DNA from: Planctomycetota bacterium
GTDB lineage: Bacteria; Planctomycetota; MHYJ01; JACPRB01
Direction of reading: 5' to 3'
Assembly (NCBI GenBank): GCA_016190175.1
Contig: JACPRC010000118.1
Location: 1-41,375 of the forward strand
DNA: 41,375 nt
A program made the translations under genes and the position numbers. The notes beneath the pieces are model-generated. The model saw nothing but the letters and a program-made list of their open reading frames with translations, made no database searches and was not told where the DNA came from. Shown here in pieces: positions 33,096-41,158 of this stretch (its first letter is position 1; the number at the start of each line of letters is the position of its first letter).

Positions 33096-34985
33096 TCAAT
33101 GAGACCCCACCCCCGCCGGTTCTGGCTTCGGAGCGTGGCCGTGCTTGTACGGGCACTTCTTCGCCCGCGCGTGCGCCTCGAACTCGGCGCGGAACTTCTT
33201 CACGAAGCTGCGGGCCGGCATCGCCGCCGCGTCCGCCAGGACGCAAATCGTGCGCCCGCACATGTTCGCGGCGACCTCGTCGAGGAGCGCGATCTCATCG
33301 TCGCGCCCGCCGCCGCGCTCCATCCGTCCCGCGAGCTTGGCGATCCAGCCCGTCCCCTCGCGGCAGGGCGTGCACTGGCCGCACGACTCGTGCGCGTAGA
33401 AGCGCAGCGTGTTCCACAGCGCGTCCACCATGCACGTCTCCTCGTCCATCACGATCACGCCGCCCGAGCCGAGCATCGAGCCGGCTCCCGCGATCGACTC
33501 GAAATCCATCGTGATCGGGACGCGCGACTCCGCCTTGGTCGCGGCATCCACCTTCACGTACCCGTTGTCGACCTCGTCGGCAGCGAAGACCGGCGCGGAG
33601 AGGCCGCCCGGGATCACCGCTTTCAGCTTCTTTCCTCCCCGGACGCCGCCCGCGAGGTCGTAGATGAGCTCCTTGATCGGGATGCCGAGGGGCACCTCGT
33701 AGTTCCCCGGCCGGTGGACGTGGCCGCAGACGCTGAAGATCTTCGGGCCCGGGCTCTTCTCCGTGCCCATCTTGCGGAACCACTCCACGCCGTTCTTGAG
33801 GATGTGCGGGAGCGTGGCGATCGTCTCGACGTTGTTCACGATTGTCGGACTGCGGAAGAGACCCTCGACGGCGGGGAAGGGGGGCTTGATCTTCGGGTTG
33901 CCGCGCTTCCCTTCGAGCGAGGAGAGAAGCCCCGTCTCCTCGCCGCAGATGTACGCGCCGCCGCCGCGATGGACCGTGACGTCGATCTCGGATGCGGTGC
34001 CGAAGACCTTCCTCCCGAGGAACCCCTTCTCGTACGCCTCGTCCACCGCCTTCTGGAGGATCCACGCGCCGATCCCGAACTCGCCGCGGATGTAGATGTA
34101 GCACGTCTTCGAGCGGATGGCGTACGCCGCGATGATGATCCCCTCGATGAGCTGGTGCGGGTCGCGGTCGATGAGGAGCTTGTCCTTGAACGTGCCCGGC
34201 TCGGACTCGTCGGCGTTGACGACGAGATACCGCGGCTTGTCGTTCTTCGCGAGGAACTTCCATTTCTGGCCCGTGGGGAACCCGGCGCCGCCGCGGCCCC
34301 GCAGGCCCGACTTGAAGACGGTCTCGACGACCTCGTCCGGATTGCGCCCGGATTTCACGATCTCCTCGGCCGTCTTGTAGCCGCCGCGCGCGAGGTAGTG
34401 CTCCATCGTCTCCGAGCCGGCCTCGAGGACGTGGCGGAGCAGGACCGGCTGGTGCGTGTTCGGCGGGACGGAGTAGATCTGGCCCGGCGGCGTCCAGCGC
34501 CCCGCGCGGATCTGCGCGACCAACTGGTCGCACATCTCGGGGGTGGCGTTGTCGATGTACTCCTCGTTGACCTGGAGGCACGGCGCGCGGTCGCAGTTCG
34601 CGAGGCACTCGACCTTCTTCAGGGTGATCGCCGGCTCGCCGGCCGTGATCTTCTTGAGGTGGTCGTAGAGGCTCTCCGACCCCTTGAGCGCGCACGGGAG
34701 GGTGGAGCAAACCTGCAGCAGGACCTTCGCGTCGGAGGAGCGGCGGAAGTGCGTGTAGAACGTGAGGACGCCGTACGCGTGCGCCGGCGAGACGCCGAGG
34801 AGCTTCGCGACGAGGATCATCCCCGGTTCGTCCACGCAGCCGAACTCGCGTTCGAGGAGCCGCATGGCGGGGAGGAGCGCCGCCTCGCGCCTCGGATAGC
34901 GCGCGCAGATCCGCTCCAGCTCGACCAGCGTCTCGGCGCCGAATTCCCGGTTCACCCCGCCAGACTCCGATCGACTCGATGGCAT
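33096..34985 (-). CDS. nuoEF: Fused NADH-quinone oxidoreductase subunits E and F
   Basis: 629 aa from ATG 34985, after an AGGTGA ribosome-binding site. Residues about 15-165 are NuoE: a helical N-domain and the [2Fe-2S] ligands C93-x4-C98 and C127-x3-C131. Residues about 175-605 are NuoF: the NADH/FMN site 'GLRGRGGAGFPTGQKW' (227-242), 'NADESEPGTFKDKLL', 'GAYICGEETGLLSSLEG' and the [4Fe-4S] 'SCGQCTPCREG' with a later Cys. Both subunits are complete and joined in frame with a short linker ('YSVPPNTHQPVLL'). The protein accepts electrons from NADH in the peripheral arm. Normally these are two genes. Confidence 0.96.
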   Translation of the reverse strand: MPSSRSESGGVNREFGAETLVELERICARYPRREAALLPAMRLLEREFGCVDEPGMILVAKLLGVSPAHAYGVLTFYTHFRRSSDAKVLLQVCSTLPCALKGSESLYDHLKKITAGEPAITLKKVECLANCDRAPCLQVNEEYIDNATPEMCDQLVAQIRAGRWTPPGQIYSVPPNTHQPVLLRHVLEAGSETMEHYLARGGYKTAEEIVKSGRNPDEVVETVFKSGLRGRGGAGFPTGQKWKFLAKNDKPRYLVVNADESEPGTFKDKLLIDRDPHQLIEGIIIAAYAIRSKTCYIYIRGEFGIGAWILQKAVDEAYEKGFLGRKVFGTASEIDVTVHRGGGAYICGEETGLLSSLEGKRGNPKIKPPFPAVEGLFRSPTIVNNVETIATLPHILKNGVEWFRKMGTEKSPGPKIFSVCGHVHRPGNYEVPLGIPIKELIYDLAGGVRGGKKLKAVIPGGLSAPVFAADEVDNGYVKVDAATKAESRVPITMDFESIAGAGSMLGSGGVIVMDEETCMVDALWNTLRFYAHESCGQCTPCREGTGWIAKLAGRMERGGGRDDEIALLDEVAANMCGRTICVLADAAAMPARSFVKKFRAEFEAHARAKKCPYKHGHAPKPEPAGVGSH

Positions 34986-35004
34986 CGTGTCACCTGCCGT
35001 CCGT

Positions 35005-35022
35005 CGCGTCCCGGAGGACGCG
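35005..35022. other. Perfect tetraloop hairpin in the nuoD-nuoEF gap
   Basis: CGCGTCC-cgga-GGACGCG is a 7-bp perfect stem with a tetraloop in the 66-nt space between the nuoD stop and the nuoEF start. It may modulate translation or mRNA stability between the segments; no U-run follows. Confidence 0.4.
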
Positions 35023-35051
35023 CGCGAAGAACCGGGGGGGTCTGACGGGGT

Positions 35052-36290
35052 TCATCGGTCCAACTCGCCGGCGATGATGTTCAGGCTCGAGAGGATCGCC
35101 ACCGTGTCGCTGAGCATATGGCCCTCGCACAGCCGCGCGAAGGCCTGGTAGTTGTAGAAGCTCGGTCCGCGCACGCGCCACCGGTAGGGCCGCTCCGTCC
35201 CGTCGCTGATCAAATAGTAACCCAGTTCACCGTTCGGCGCCTCCGTCGGGACGTACACCTCGCCCTTCGGCGGCCGCACGCCGTGGCCGTGCATGAAGTT
35301 CTTGAAGTGGTAGATCAGCCCCTCCATCCCGCCCGAGGGACGGTTCTCCTCGTTCTTCACGGGGATGACGATCCGCGGGTCGCTCACGCCCACGGGGCCG
35401 GAGGGCATCTTCTTCAGCGCCTGGTCGATGATCTTCAGGCTCTGGATCATCTCCCGGCAGCGGACGCGGTACCGGGCGTAGCAGTCGCCCTCCTTCTCGG
35501 TCGGCACCTCGAACTCGTACTGCTCGTATCCGAGATAAGGCCGGACCTTCCGGATGTCGTAGGGGACGCCCGCGGCGCGGAGGATCGGCCCGGTGAGCCC
35601 GAAGCTGATCGACTCCTGCGCGGACAGCGCGCCGACGCCCCGGGTGCGGTTCACGAAGATCGGGTTCTCGTCGAGCATGTACTCGACCTCGCGGACCGTG
35701 GACTCCAGCCTCCCCATGACGGCGCGGATCATCTCCTCGAAGTCCTTGGGGACGTCGCGCATGAGGCCGCCGATCCGCGTGTAGCTCGTCGTGAGCCGCG
35801 CGCCCGTCACGTTCTCGAAGATGTCGTAGAGCTTTTCGCGCTCGATGAAGGTCCAGAGCATGACCGAGAAGGCGCCGAGGTCCATGCCCTGGAGGCCGAC
35901 GACGATGATGTGGTCGGCGATCCGCGACAGCTCCGCGAGGACCACGCGGATGGCGGCGCACCGCGGGGTCACCTGGATCCCCATCATCTCCTCGACCGCC
36001 TGCGCGAGCGCGATGTTGTTGTTGAGCGGGGAGAGGTAGTTCATCCGGTCCGAGACGACGACGGACTGGTTGTAGCTGCGGTACTCGGATATCTTCTCGA
36101 AGCCGCTGTGGAGGAACCCGATCTCCGAATCGAGCTTGAGGATCTTCTCGCCGTCGAGCTCGATGATGTTGCGGAGCGTCCCGTGCGTCGCGGGATGCTG
36201 CGGCCCGAAGTTGACGACCATGTGGCGGGCGCCGAGGTCGCCCGTGGTCTCCTCCTCGACTTCGAGGGGCGTCCTAGTGAGAGGTTCCAT
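35052..36290 (-). CDS. nuoD: NADH-quinone oxidoreductase subunit D
   Basis: 412 aa, normal length for the 49-kDa subunit. 'NFGPQHPATHGTLRNIIELDGE', 'GFLHSGFEKISEYRSYNQSVVVSDRMNYLSPLNNN' and 'FMHGHGVRPPKGEVYVPTEAPNGELGYYLISDG' contain the quinone-site His and Tyr of the hydrogenase-like fold. The nuoC-type domain is not fused. It overlaps nuoC by 17 nt. Confidence 0.97.
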   Translation of the reverse strand: MEPLTRTPLEVEEETTGDLGARHMVVNFGPQHPATHGTLRNIIELDGEKILKLDSEIGFLHSGFEKISEYRSYNQSVVVSDRMNYLSPLNNNIALAQAVEEMMGIQVTPRCAAIRVVLAELSRIADHIIVVGLQGMDLGAFSVMLWTFIEREKLYDIFENVTGARLTTSYTRIGGLMRDVPKDFEEMIRAVMGRLESTVREVEYMLDENPIFVNRTRGVGALSAQESISFGLTGPILRAAGVPYDIRKVRPYLGYEQYEFEVPTEKEGDCYARYRVRCREMIQSLKIIDQALKKMPSGPVGVSDPRIVIPVKNEENRPSGGMEGLIYHFKNFMHGHGVRPPKGEVYVPTEAPNGELGYYLISDGTERPYRWRVRGPSFYNYQAFARLCEGHMLSDTVAILSSLNIIAGELDR

Positions 36291-36786
36291 GCGCGTCTCT
36301 CGTGTATCTCGGGAAGTTCTGGCGCTCGCCCTCGCCGATGAGCGGATAGTCCTTCCGCAGCGGGAATCCGCGGTAGCCCTCGGGGAGGAGGATGCGCTTG
36401 AGGTCCGGATGGCCGCGGAACCGGATCCCGTACATGTCGAACGCCTCGCGCTCCGCCCAGGGGGCGGACTTCCACAGCGCCGCGACGCTGTCGATGACCG
36501 CGTCCGTCTCCGGGACGAAGGCCTTGACGCGGAACCGGACGCTCTCCTTCACGCAGGTGAGGTTGTAGACGACGCAGAAGCGCTCGGGCATGCCCTGGTT
36601 GAGGTAGTCCACGCCGCACAGGTCGGCGAGCAGGTCGAACCCGGCGACGTCGCGGAGCCACCGGAGGATGTCCACGATCCGGTCGCGCCGGACGTGGGCA
36701 AAAGGCTGCCCCGCGTGCTCGCCGGTGGAGAGCACTTGGTCCGCGAACTTCTTTTTCAGCTCCTCGATGACGGCCTTGAGGTCCAA
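36274..36786 (-). CDS. nuoC: NADH-quinone oxidoreductase subunit C
   Basis: 170 aa if it starts at TTG 36786, which is preceded by GGGGA at suitable distance. The ORF-track ATG at 36894 would translate the repeat element (a run 'RRSRNRRLRRRRLWRR'), which is not plausible. The body has 'LCGVDYLNQGMPERFCVVYNLT' and 'AEREAFDMYGIRFRGHPDLKRILLPEGYRGFPLRKDYPL', the diagnostic 30-kDa subunit motif. It joins NuoB and NuoD in the quinone-proximal peripheral arm. Confidence 0.94.
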   Translation of the reverse strand: MDLKAVIEELKKKFADQVLSTGEHAGQPFAHVRRDRIVDILRWLRDVAGFDLLADLCGVDYLNQGMPERFCVVYNLTCVKESVRFRVKAFVPETDAVIDSVAALWKSAPWAEREAFDMYGIRFRGHPDLKRILLPEGYRGFPLRKDYPLIGEGERQNFPRYTRDAHGTSH

Positions 36787-36814
36787 ACGATTCCCCAATC
36801 CGGGCGCCGGGCCT

Positions 36815-36898
36815 GCCCTTGACAAGACGCGGCGCCAAAGGCGCCGTCGCCGCAGGCGACGGTTCCGGCTGCGCCGGAACCCGCGCCGCGTCAAGGGT
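36815..36898. repeat. CCCTTGAC...GTCAAGGG three-hairpin element, copy 2, at the nuoB-nuoC junction
   Basis: The outer arms are CCCTTGA/TCAAGGG and CGCGGCGC/GCGCCGCG. Inside stand three contiguous perfect hairpins with 3-nt loops: GGCGCC-aaa-GGCGCC (36831-36845), CGTCGCC-gca-GGCGACG (36845-36861) and GGTTCCGGC-tgc-GCCGGAACC (36861-36881). The element abuts the nuoB stop codon exactly. Its right end is identical over 15 nt to the copy at 3519-3600. Confidence 0.75.
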
Positions 36899-37377
36899 CA
36901 ATTGCGGGCCGAGAACTTCTCCTTCTGCACGATCTCCTGGATCTTGATGAGGGCGTCGATGACGCTCTCCGGGCGCGGCGGGCAGCCGGGGACGTACACG
37001 TCGACCGGGATGAACCGGTCGATCCCCTGGATCATGGCGTAGGTGTCGAAGACCCCGCCGCACGACGCGCACGCGCCCATGGCGATGCACCACTTGGGCT
37101 CCGGCATCTGCTCCCAGATCCTCAGGAGCACGGGCATCATCTTGATCGCGATGCGGCCGCACACCATCATGAGGTCGGACTGCCGCGGCGAGAAGCGGAT
37201 CACCTCGGCGCCGAAGCGCGCCATGTCGTAGCGCGAGGCGAGCACGGACATGAGCTCGATCGCGCAGCAGGCGGTCCCGAACGGCATCGGCCACAGGCTG
37301 TTCTTCCGGGCCCAACCGACCACGCTTTCCACCCGCGTGGTGAGCGCGCCCTCCGGGAGCCAGCTCTCTACTCCCAT
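36898..37377 (-). CDS. nuoB: NADH-quinone oxidoreductase subunit B
   Basis: 159 aa from ATG 37377, overlapping nuoA by 10 nt. The N2 cluster ligands are the adjacent Cys37-Cys38 ('GTACCAIE'), Cys103 ('GACASCGG') and Cys132 ('PGCPPRPE'). 'RYDMARFGAEVIRFSPRQSDLMMVCGRI' is standard. It carries the terminal iron-sulfur cluster that reduces quinone. The stop codon touches the hairpin element. Confidence 0.97.
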   Translation of the reverse strand: MGVESWLPEGALTTRVESVVGWARKNSLWPMPFGTACCAIELMSVLASRYDMARFGAEVIRFSPRQSDLMMVCGRIAIKMMPVLLRIWEQMPEPKWCIAMGACASCGGVFDTYAMIQGIDRFIPVDVYVPGCPPRPESVIDALIKIQEIVQKEKFSARN

Positions 37378-37718
37378 TCCAGCGCCCTTCGTTTGAGGAC
37401 GTAGAGGAGGCCGAAGCCGAGGACGGCGACGAAGATCCCCACCTCCACGAGGCCGGGGACCCCGAGCTTCCGGTACAGCACCGCCCACGGGATAAGGAAC
37501 ACGGTTTCGATGTCGAAGAGGATGAAGAGGATCGCGACGAGGTAGAAGTGGACGGAGAAGCGCTCGCGGGGGCTGCCGATGGGCTCGACGCCGCAGTCGT
37601 AGGCGGCGTCCTTCGCGGGGCGGGGCCTGCGGGGGCCCAGGAGCCGTGAAGCGACGAGCATCCCCACCGCCATCGCGATGACGAGCCCGATGTAGATCCC
37701 GGCGGAGCCCCACTCCAT
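37368..37718 (-). CDS. nuoA: NADH-quinone oxidoreductase subunit A
   Basis: 116 aa from ATG 37718; the track start at 37721 is an adjacent TTG. Three transmembrane helices with the conserved 'YDCGVEPIGSPRERFSVHFYLVAILFILFDIETVFLIPW' block, including the loop Cys near the quinone site. First gene of the 13-gene operon. The predicted transcription start lies within about 3 nt of the ATG, and no Shine-Dalgarno is present, so translation is probably leaderless. Confidence 0.96.
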   Translation of the reverse strand: MEWGSAGIYIGLVIAMAVGMLVASRLLGPRRPRPAKDAAYDCGVEPIGSPRERFSVHFYLVAILFILFDIETVFLIPWAVLYRKLGVPGLVEVGIFVAVLGFGLLYVLKRRALEWE

Positions 37719-37727
37719 CAAAAACGT

Positions 37728-37756
37728 ATTATAGGGGAAACGGGCGGGGCAGTCAA
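37728..37756 (-). promoter_or_regulatory. nuo operon promoter TTGACT-N17-TATAAT
   Basis: On the minus strand TTGACT (37756-37751), a 17 bp spacer and a perfect TATAAT (37733-37728) end 9 nt before the nuoA ATG. It is the best promoter match in the window and drives the whole complex I operon. The geometry predicts an almost leaderless mRNA. Confidence 0.75.
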
Positions 37757-37778
37757 AGCTAAAGGAAGGGGAAATGCA

Positions 37779-39083
37779 TCAACCACCCATATGGGCGATG
37801 CGATCCCGGATTTCTTTTTCAACGTCCCGCGTCACCGCGCCGGAGGCGTCCGTGATGCGGCAGCCCTCGAAGCGCGGGAGCGCCTGCTTGAGCCGCGCGA
37901 GCGCCTCCTCCTTCCGGCCCTCGGCGACGGCGGCGTCGATCTCCTTGCGGAGCGAGTCCCACGCGCCCGCGGCCCGGCGAGCGACGTCCCGCTTCGCCTC
38001 CGCCACCTGGTCGCGGACGGCCGGGTCGAAGAGCCGGAGGGCGATCAGCTTCTCGATGTACGCATCCCACGCCTTGAGCGCGCCCGCGTAGTCGGCGCTC
38101 GCGGGGTCGTCGAGCGTGAAGTCGCGGACGATCTTCGATTTCGCCTTCGAGAAAGGGATGGGGTCGATATCGTCGCCGATCTTCCTCCGGCGCTCGTCCA
38201 CCCGCTCGATCGCCTTCTCCAGCTCCCCCGTCCACGGGACGCCGAGAGCCCGGTGGGATTCCAGCATCCGCTGCAGGTCGTCCAGGAACTCCTTGATCGC
38301 CGCGCGGTCCGTGCTCGCCAGGACGCCGGGCAGGCGCTCCCTCGCGCGGCGCCATTCCTCCGCCGCCTGGTTCTTGCGGGTTCTGGTGCCCTCGATATCC
38401 GAGATCGAAGCCCGGATGGACGCCGCGGTCGTCCCGAGTTCGCGGTGCTTCTCGCACAGCGCGAGCGCGTGCCGGTACTTCGCGATCGCGGCGTCGGGGT
38501 TCGTCGGGGCCTCCTTCGCGGCCTCGGTCACGAGCCGCGTGACCTCCTCGCGATCCAGTTGGAGCCTGCTCGGGCCCTGGAAGAGGAGGACGAGCGTGAC
38601 TACGGTCGCGCCGAGGGCGACGGTGACGCCGACGAAAACCGCGAGCGGCGGGACCCCGCGCCGGCCCGCCTCTTCGACATAGCGCCGCGACTTGGAGGTC
38701 GGGAGCCGGCTCGTCGCCTTGAGCGCCGCGCTTTTCTCCGCGGAGGTCACCTCCCCCACGCCGGGAAAGCGCGTCGCCGTGTCCTCCGCGCCCGCGACGA
38801 AGAGGAGCGTCGTGGTCCCGATCTCGATGCAGTCGCCGTTGCGCAGGGGTTCCTCGCGATCGAGGGGGTTCCCGTTGAGGCGCGTGCCGTTGCCGCTGCC
38901 GAGGTCGACGACGTGCGCGCCCTTTCCGTCGATGGTAATGCGGCAGTGGCGGCGCGAGGACTTCAGGTCGCGGATGCGGACCTCGCACTCGAGGGCGCGT
39001 CCGACGGTGAAGACGCCGGGCTTGAGGGCGAACCGCTCCTCGCGGCCTTCGGCGCGGACGGCGAGGATGGGCACGGGGGACAT
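37779..39083 (-). CDS. FHA-domain membrane protein
   Basis: About 434 aa from ATG 39083. Residues about 1-95 form an FHA domain: 'FTVGRALECEVRI', 'SSRRHCRITIDG', 'VVDLGSGNGTRLNGNPL', 'LRNGDCIEIG'. A linker leads to one transmembrane helix at about 148-168 ('PPLAVFVGVTVALGATVVTLVLLF'). The rest is a long, charged helical, TPR-like region ('PDAAIAKYRHALALCEKH', 'EGRKEEALARLKQALPRFEG'). The orientation suggests a cytoplasmic FHA reading phosphothreonine and an extracytoplasmic helical domain. The start is uncertain: the -10 box overlaps this ATG, and a GTG at 39074 lies 7 nt after the box. It sits just upstream of the nuo promoter. Confidence 0.82.
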   Translation of the reverse strand: MSPVPILAVRAEGREERFALKPGVFTVGRALECEVRIRDLKSSRRHCRITIDGKGAHVVDLGSGNGTRLNGNPLDREEPLRNGDCIEIGTTTLLFVAGAEDTATRFPGVGEVTSAEKSAALKATSRLPTSKSRRYVEEAGRRGVPPLAVFVGVTVALGATVVTLVLLFQGPSRLQLDREEVTRLVTEAAKEAPTNPDAAIAKYRHALALCEKHRELGTTAASIRASISDIEGTRTRKNQAAEEWRRARERLPGVLASTDRAAIKEFLDDLQRMLESHRALGVPWTGELEKAIERVDERRRKIGDDIDPIPFSKAKSKIVRDFTLDDPASADYAGALKAWDAYIEKLIALRLFDPAVRDQVAEAKRDVARRAAGAWDSLRKEIDAAVAEGRKEEALARLKQALPRFEGCRITDASGAVTRDVEKEIRDRIAHMGG

Positions 39084-39110
39084 TATAGGCGGTCGCAAGG
39101 CGCGGTCCAA
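39082..39110 (-). promoter_or_regulatory. Promoter TTGGAC-N17-TATAAT overlapping the FHA gene start
   Basis: TTGGAC (39110-39105), 17 bp, TATAAT (39087-39082) on the minus strand. The -10 overlaps ATG 39083; a GTG follows exactly 7 nt after the box, so the transcript probably begins at that GTG (leaderless). Confidence 0.5.
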
Positions 39111-39152
39111 GGAATGGGGAACGGCGCGGCCGCACCGCGACGGGGGAGCGGA

Positions 39153-40478
39153 TCAGGCCGGGCGGGGGACCACGATTCGAAACGTGCTTCCCCCGCCTTC
39201 CTCGGTTTCCAGCTCGATCCGCCCCCGGTTCATCTCCACGGCCCATCGCGCGATCGCCAGTCCAAGACCTACGCCTCCCGCCTCCCGGTCTCTCCCGCGG
39301 TCGATCCTGTAGAAGCGATCAAACACCCTCTCGCGATGCTGCGGCGCGATTCCGGGGCCGGAATCGATGACTTCGATCACCGCCTCTTGAGAGCCGCGGT
39401 TCCTCGCCCTCACAAGGACTCGACCCTTGGAAGGCGTGTACTTGATCGCGTTGTCGAGGAGATTCGTGACGGCCTGCCGGAGGATCGCCGGATCCGCCTC
39501 GGCGAAAACGGCCTTCTCGATTTCGACCGAAAGCGTCTGATCCTTCTCCTCGGCCAGGACTCGAAGACAATCCGCGACGGTGGAGGACAGCTCCCCGAGA
39601 TCCACACGCTGCGCCGCGCTCTTGATCCGCCCGGATTCCCCTCTCGTGAGCGTGAGCAGACTGTCGACGAGCCGGGCCAGCCGGTCCACCTCTTCCAGCA
39701 TGCTGCCGATGACGTCGCGATATGCGGCGGGATCGAGGGAGCCCTGCAACGCCACTTCCCCGACGCTCCTGAGAGCGGTGAGAGGGGTGCGCAGCTCGTG
39801 CGAGGCGTCGGCCGTGAACCGCCGGAGCCGTTCGAAGGAATCGTGCAGCCGCGCCAGGACTTCGTTGAATGCGGTCGCCAGTCGCCCGAACTCGTCCCTG
39901 GGATTCTCGACGGGGAGGCGCTCCGAGAGCGACTCCGCGGTAATCCGCGCCGCCCGGGCCGCCATCGAGCCCACGGGTCCGAGAAGACGCCCGGCAAGGA
40001 CGTACCCACCCCCGACCGCGCCCAGCAGCGCGAACGGCAGCCCCAGCGCCAGCACCAGGAAGAGGCTCTTCAGCGTTCCTCTCGCGTGCGTCGTGTCCTG
40101 AGCCACGACGACTTCGCACCGATCCTTCCGCTGCCGGGCGAAACGGTATTCATGGCCGTCTTCCGACACCCATGTCCACCGTCGATCTCCGCCCGTCAGA
40201 GCCCTGTCCAATCCCGATCGACCCCAGCCATGGCTCTGGAAGGAAGGGTCTCCGGTCACCTTGAACAAGGCGATTGCGCCGTGCTCGTCGAGCTCGGCGA
40301 TCTCGTACGCCCCGCCGGGATACGCCTTGTCGACGAGTTCCAGATCCGTGGTCAATTGCCGCTCGATCTGCCCATAGAGCTTGGCGCGGAGAACCAGATA
40401 CGTCGCCGCGGCGAACCCAAGGACAAGAAGGGCCAGGATCCCCGCATGCCATAACGCAAGTCGAGTCCGTACGCTCAT
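39153..40478 (-). CDS. Two-component sensor histidine kinase (HisKA)
   Basis: 441 aa. Transmembrane helix at about 9-31, a periplasmic sensor of about 105 residues, a second helix (about 138-164), a HAMP domain, then HisKA with the H-box 'FTADASHELRTPL' (His227) and a complete HATPase_c: 'NLLDNAIKYTP', 'DSGPGIAPQHRERVFDRFY' and 'GVGLGLAIARW'. The layout matches the CusS/heavy-metal type kinases, but the ligand is not shown by sequence. The start codon overlaps the regulator stop (ATGA), so the two are co-translated. Confidence 0.94.
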   Translation of the reverse strand: MSVRTRLALWHAGILALLVLGFAAATYLVLRAKLYGQIERQLTTDLELVDKAYPGGAYEIAELDEHGAIALFKVTGDPSFQSHGWGRSGLDRALTGGDRRWTWVSEDGHEYRFARQRKDRCEVVVAQDTTHARGTLKSLFLVLALGLPFALLGAVGGGYVLAGRLLGPVGSMAARAARITAESLSERLPVENPRDEFGRLATAFNEVLARLHDSFERLRRFTADASHELRTPLTALRSVGEVALQGSLDPAAYRDVIGSMLEEVDRLARLVDSLLTLTRGESGRIKSAAQRVDLGELSSTVADCLRVLAEEKDQTLSVEIEKAVFAEADPAILRQAVTNLLDNAIKYTPSKGRVLVRARNRGSQEAVIEVIDSGPGIAPQHRERVFDRFYRIDRGRDREAGGVGLGLAIARWAVEMNRGRIELETEEGGGSTFRIVVPRPA

Positions 40479-41158
40479 CGAGCCGCCTCGCCGAGGAGGA
40501 ACCCGACTCCGCGGATGGTCTTCAGCAGCCTGCGATCGAACGGATCGTCGATCTTCCTGCGCAGACGGGCGACCGTGACGTCGATGACGTTGTCCAACGG
40601 AGTCGCCCGCGCGGTCGCCTGCCAGACGCCCTGGGCCAGCATCTCGCGGGAGATCGTCTGCCCCTGATGCCGCAGGAGATACTCGAGAAGTTCGAACTCC
40701 TTTCCCGTGAGCTCCACCTCTCGTCCGGCCCGCGTCACGCGATGCGTGACGAGATCCATTTCGAGATCGTTCACCCGGAGTCTCAGGACCTGGTCCGTCC
40801 GCCCTCTTCGAAGGAGGGCTCGAATGCGGGCGATGAGCTCCGGGAATGCGAACGGTTTGACCAGGTAATCGTCGGCGCCGGCATCCAGTCCCACGACCCG
40901 ATCCTCCACCGTGTCCTTCGCCGTCAGGATCAGCACCGGCGTCTGCAGGCCGCGTTTCCGGAGCGCGGCGAGAATCTCGATGCCGTCCCGCTTCGGAAGC
41001 ATGAGGTCGAGGATCACGAGATCGAACGTCTCGTTCGTCACGAGGAAAAACCCGTCCTCGCCGGTGGCCGCGACCCGGACCTCGTAGCGATCGGTTTCCA
41101 GCCCGCGCCGGAGGGCGCCGGCCACCTTCTTCTCATCCTCGATGATCAGGATCTTCAT
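40475..41158 (-). CDS. OmpR/PhoB-family response regulator
   Basis: 227 aa. Receiver domain with acidic pocket 'IIEDE', phospho-acceptor Asp51 in 'LVILDLMLP', 'LTAKD' and 'DYLVKPF'; then a winged-helix DNA-binding domain with 'ELTGKEFELLEYLLRHQGQTISREML' and 'VDVTVARLRRKID'-type recognition helix ('VIDVTVARLRRKIDDPF'). CusR/CopR-like in order and length. A possible binding site lies in the upstream gap. It partners the kinase encoded immediately downstream. Confidence 0.95.
   Translation of the reverse strand: MKILIIEDEKKVAGALRRGLETDRYEVRVAATGEDGFFLVTNETFDLVILDLMLPKRDGIEILAALRKRGLQTPVLILTAKDTVEDRVVGLDAGADDYLVKPFAFPELIARIRALLRRGRTDQVLRLRVNDLEMDLVTHRVTRAGREVELTGKEFELLEYLLRHQGQTISREMLAQGVWQATARATPLDNVIDVTVARLRRKIDDPFDRRLLKTIRGVGFLLGEAAR

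Noticed and set aside
36787-36894. N-terminal extension of NuoC
   Set aside because: It translates the three-hairpin element into an Arg run; no homologue has it, and TTG 36786 has a ribosome-binding site.
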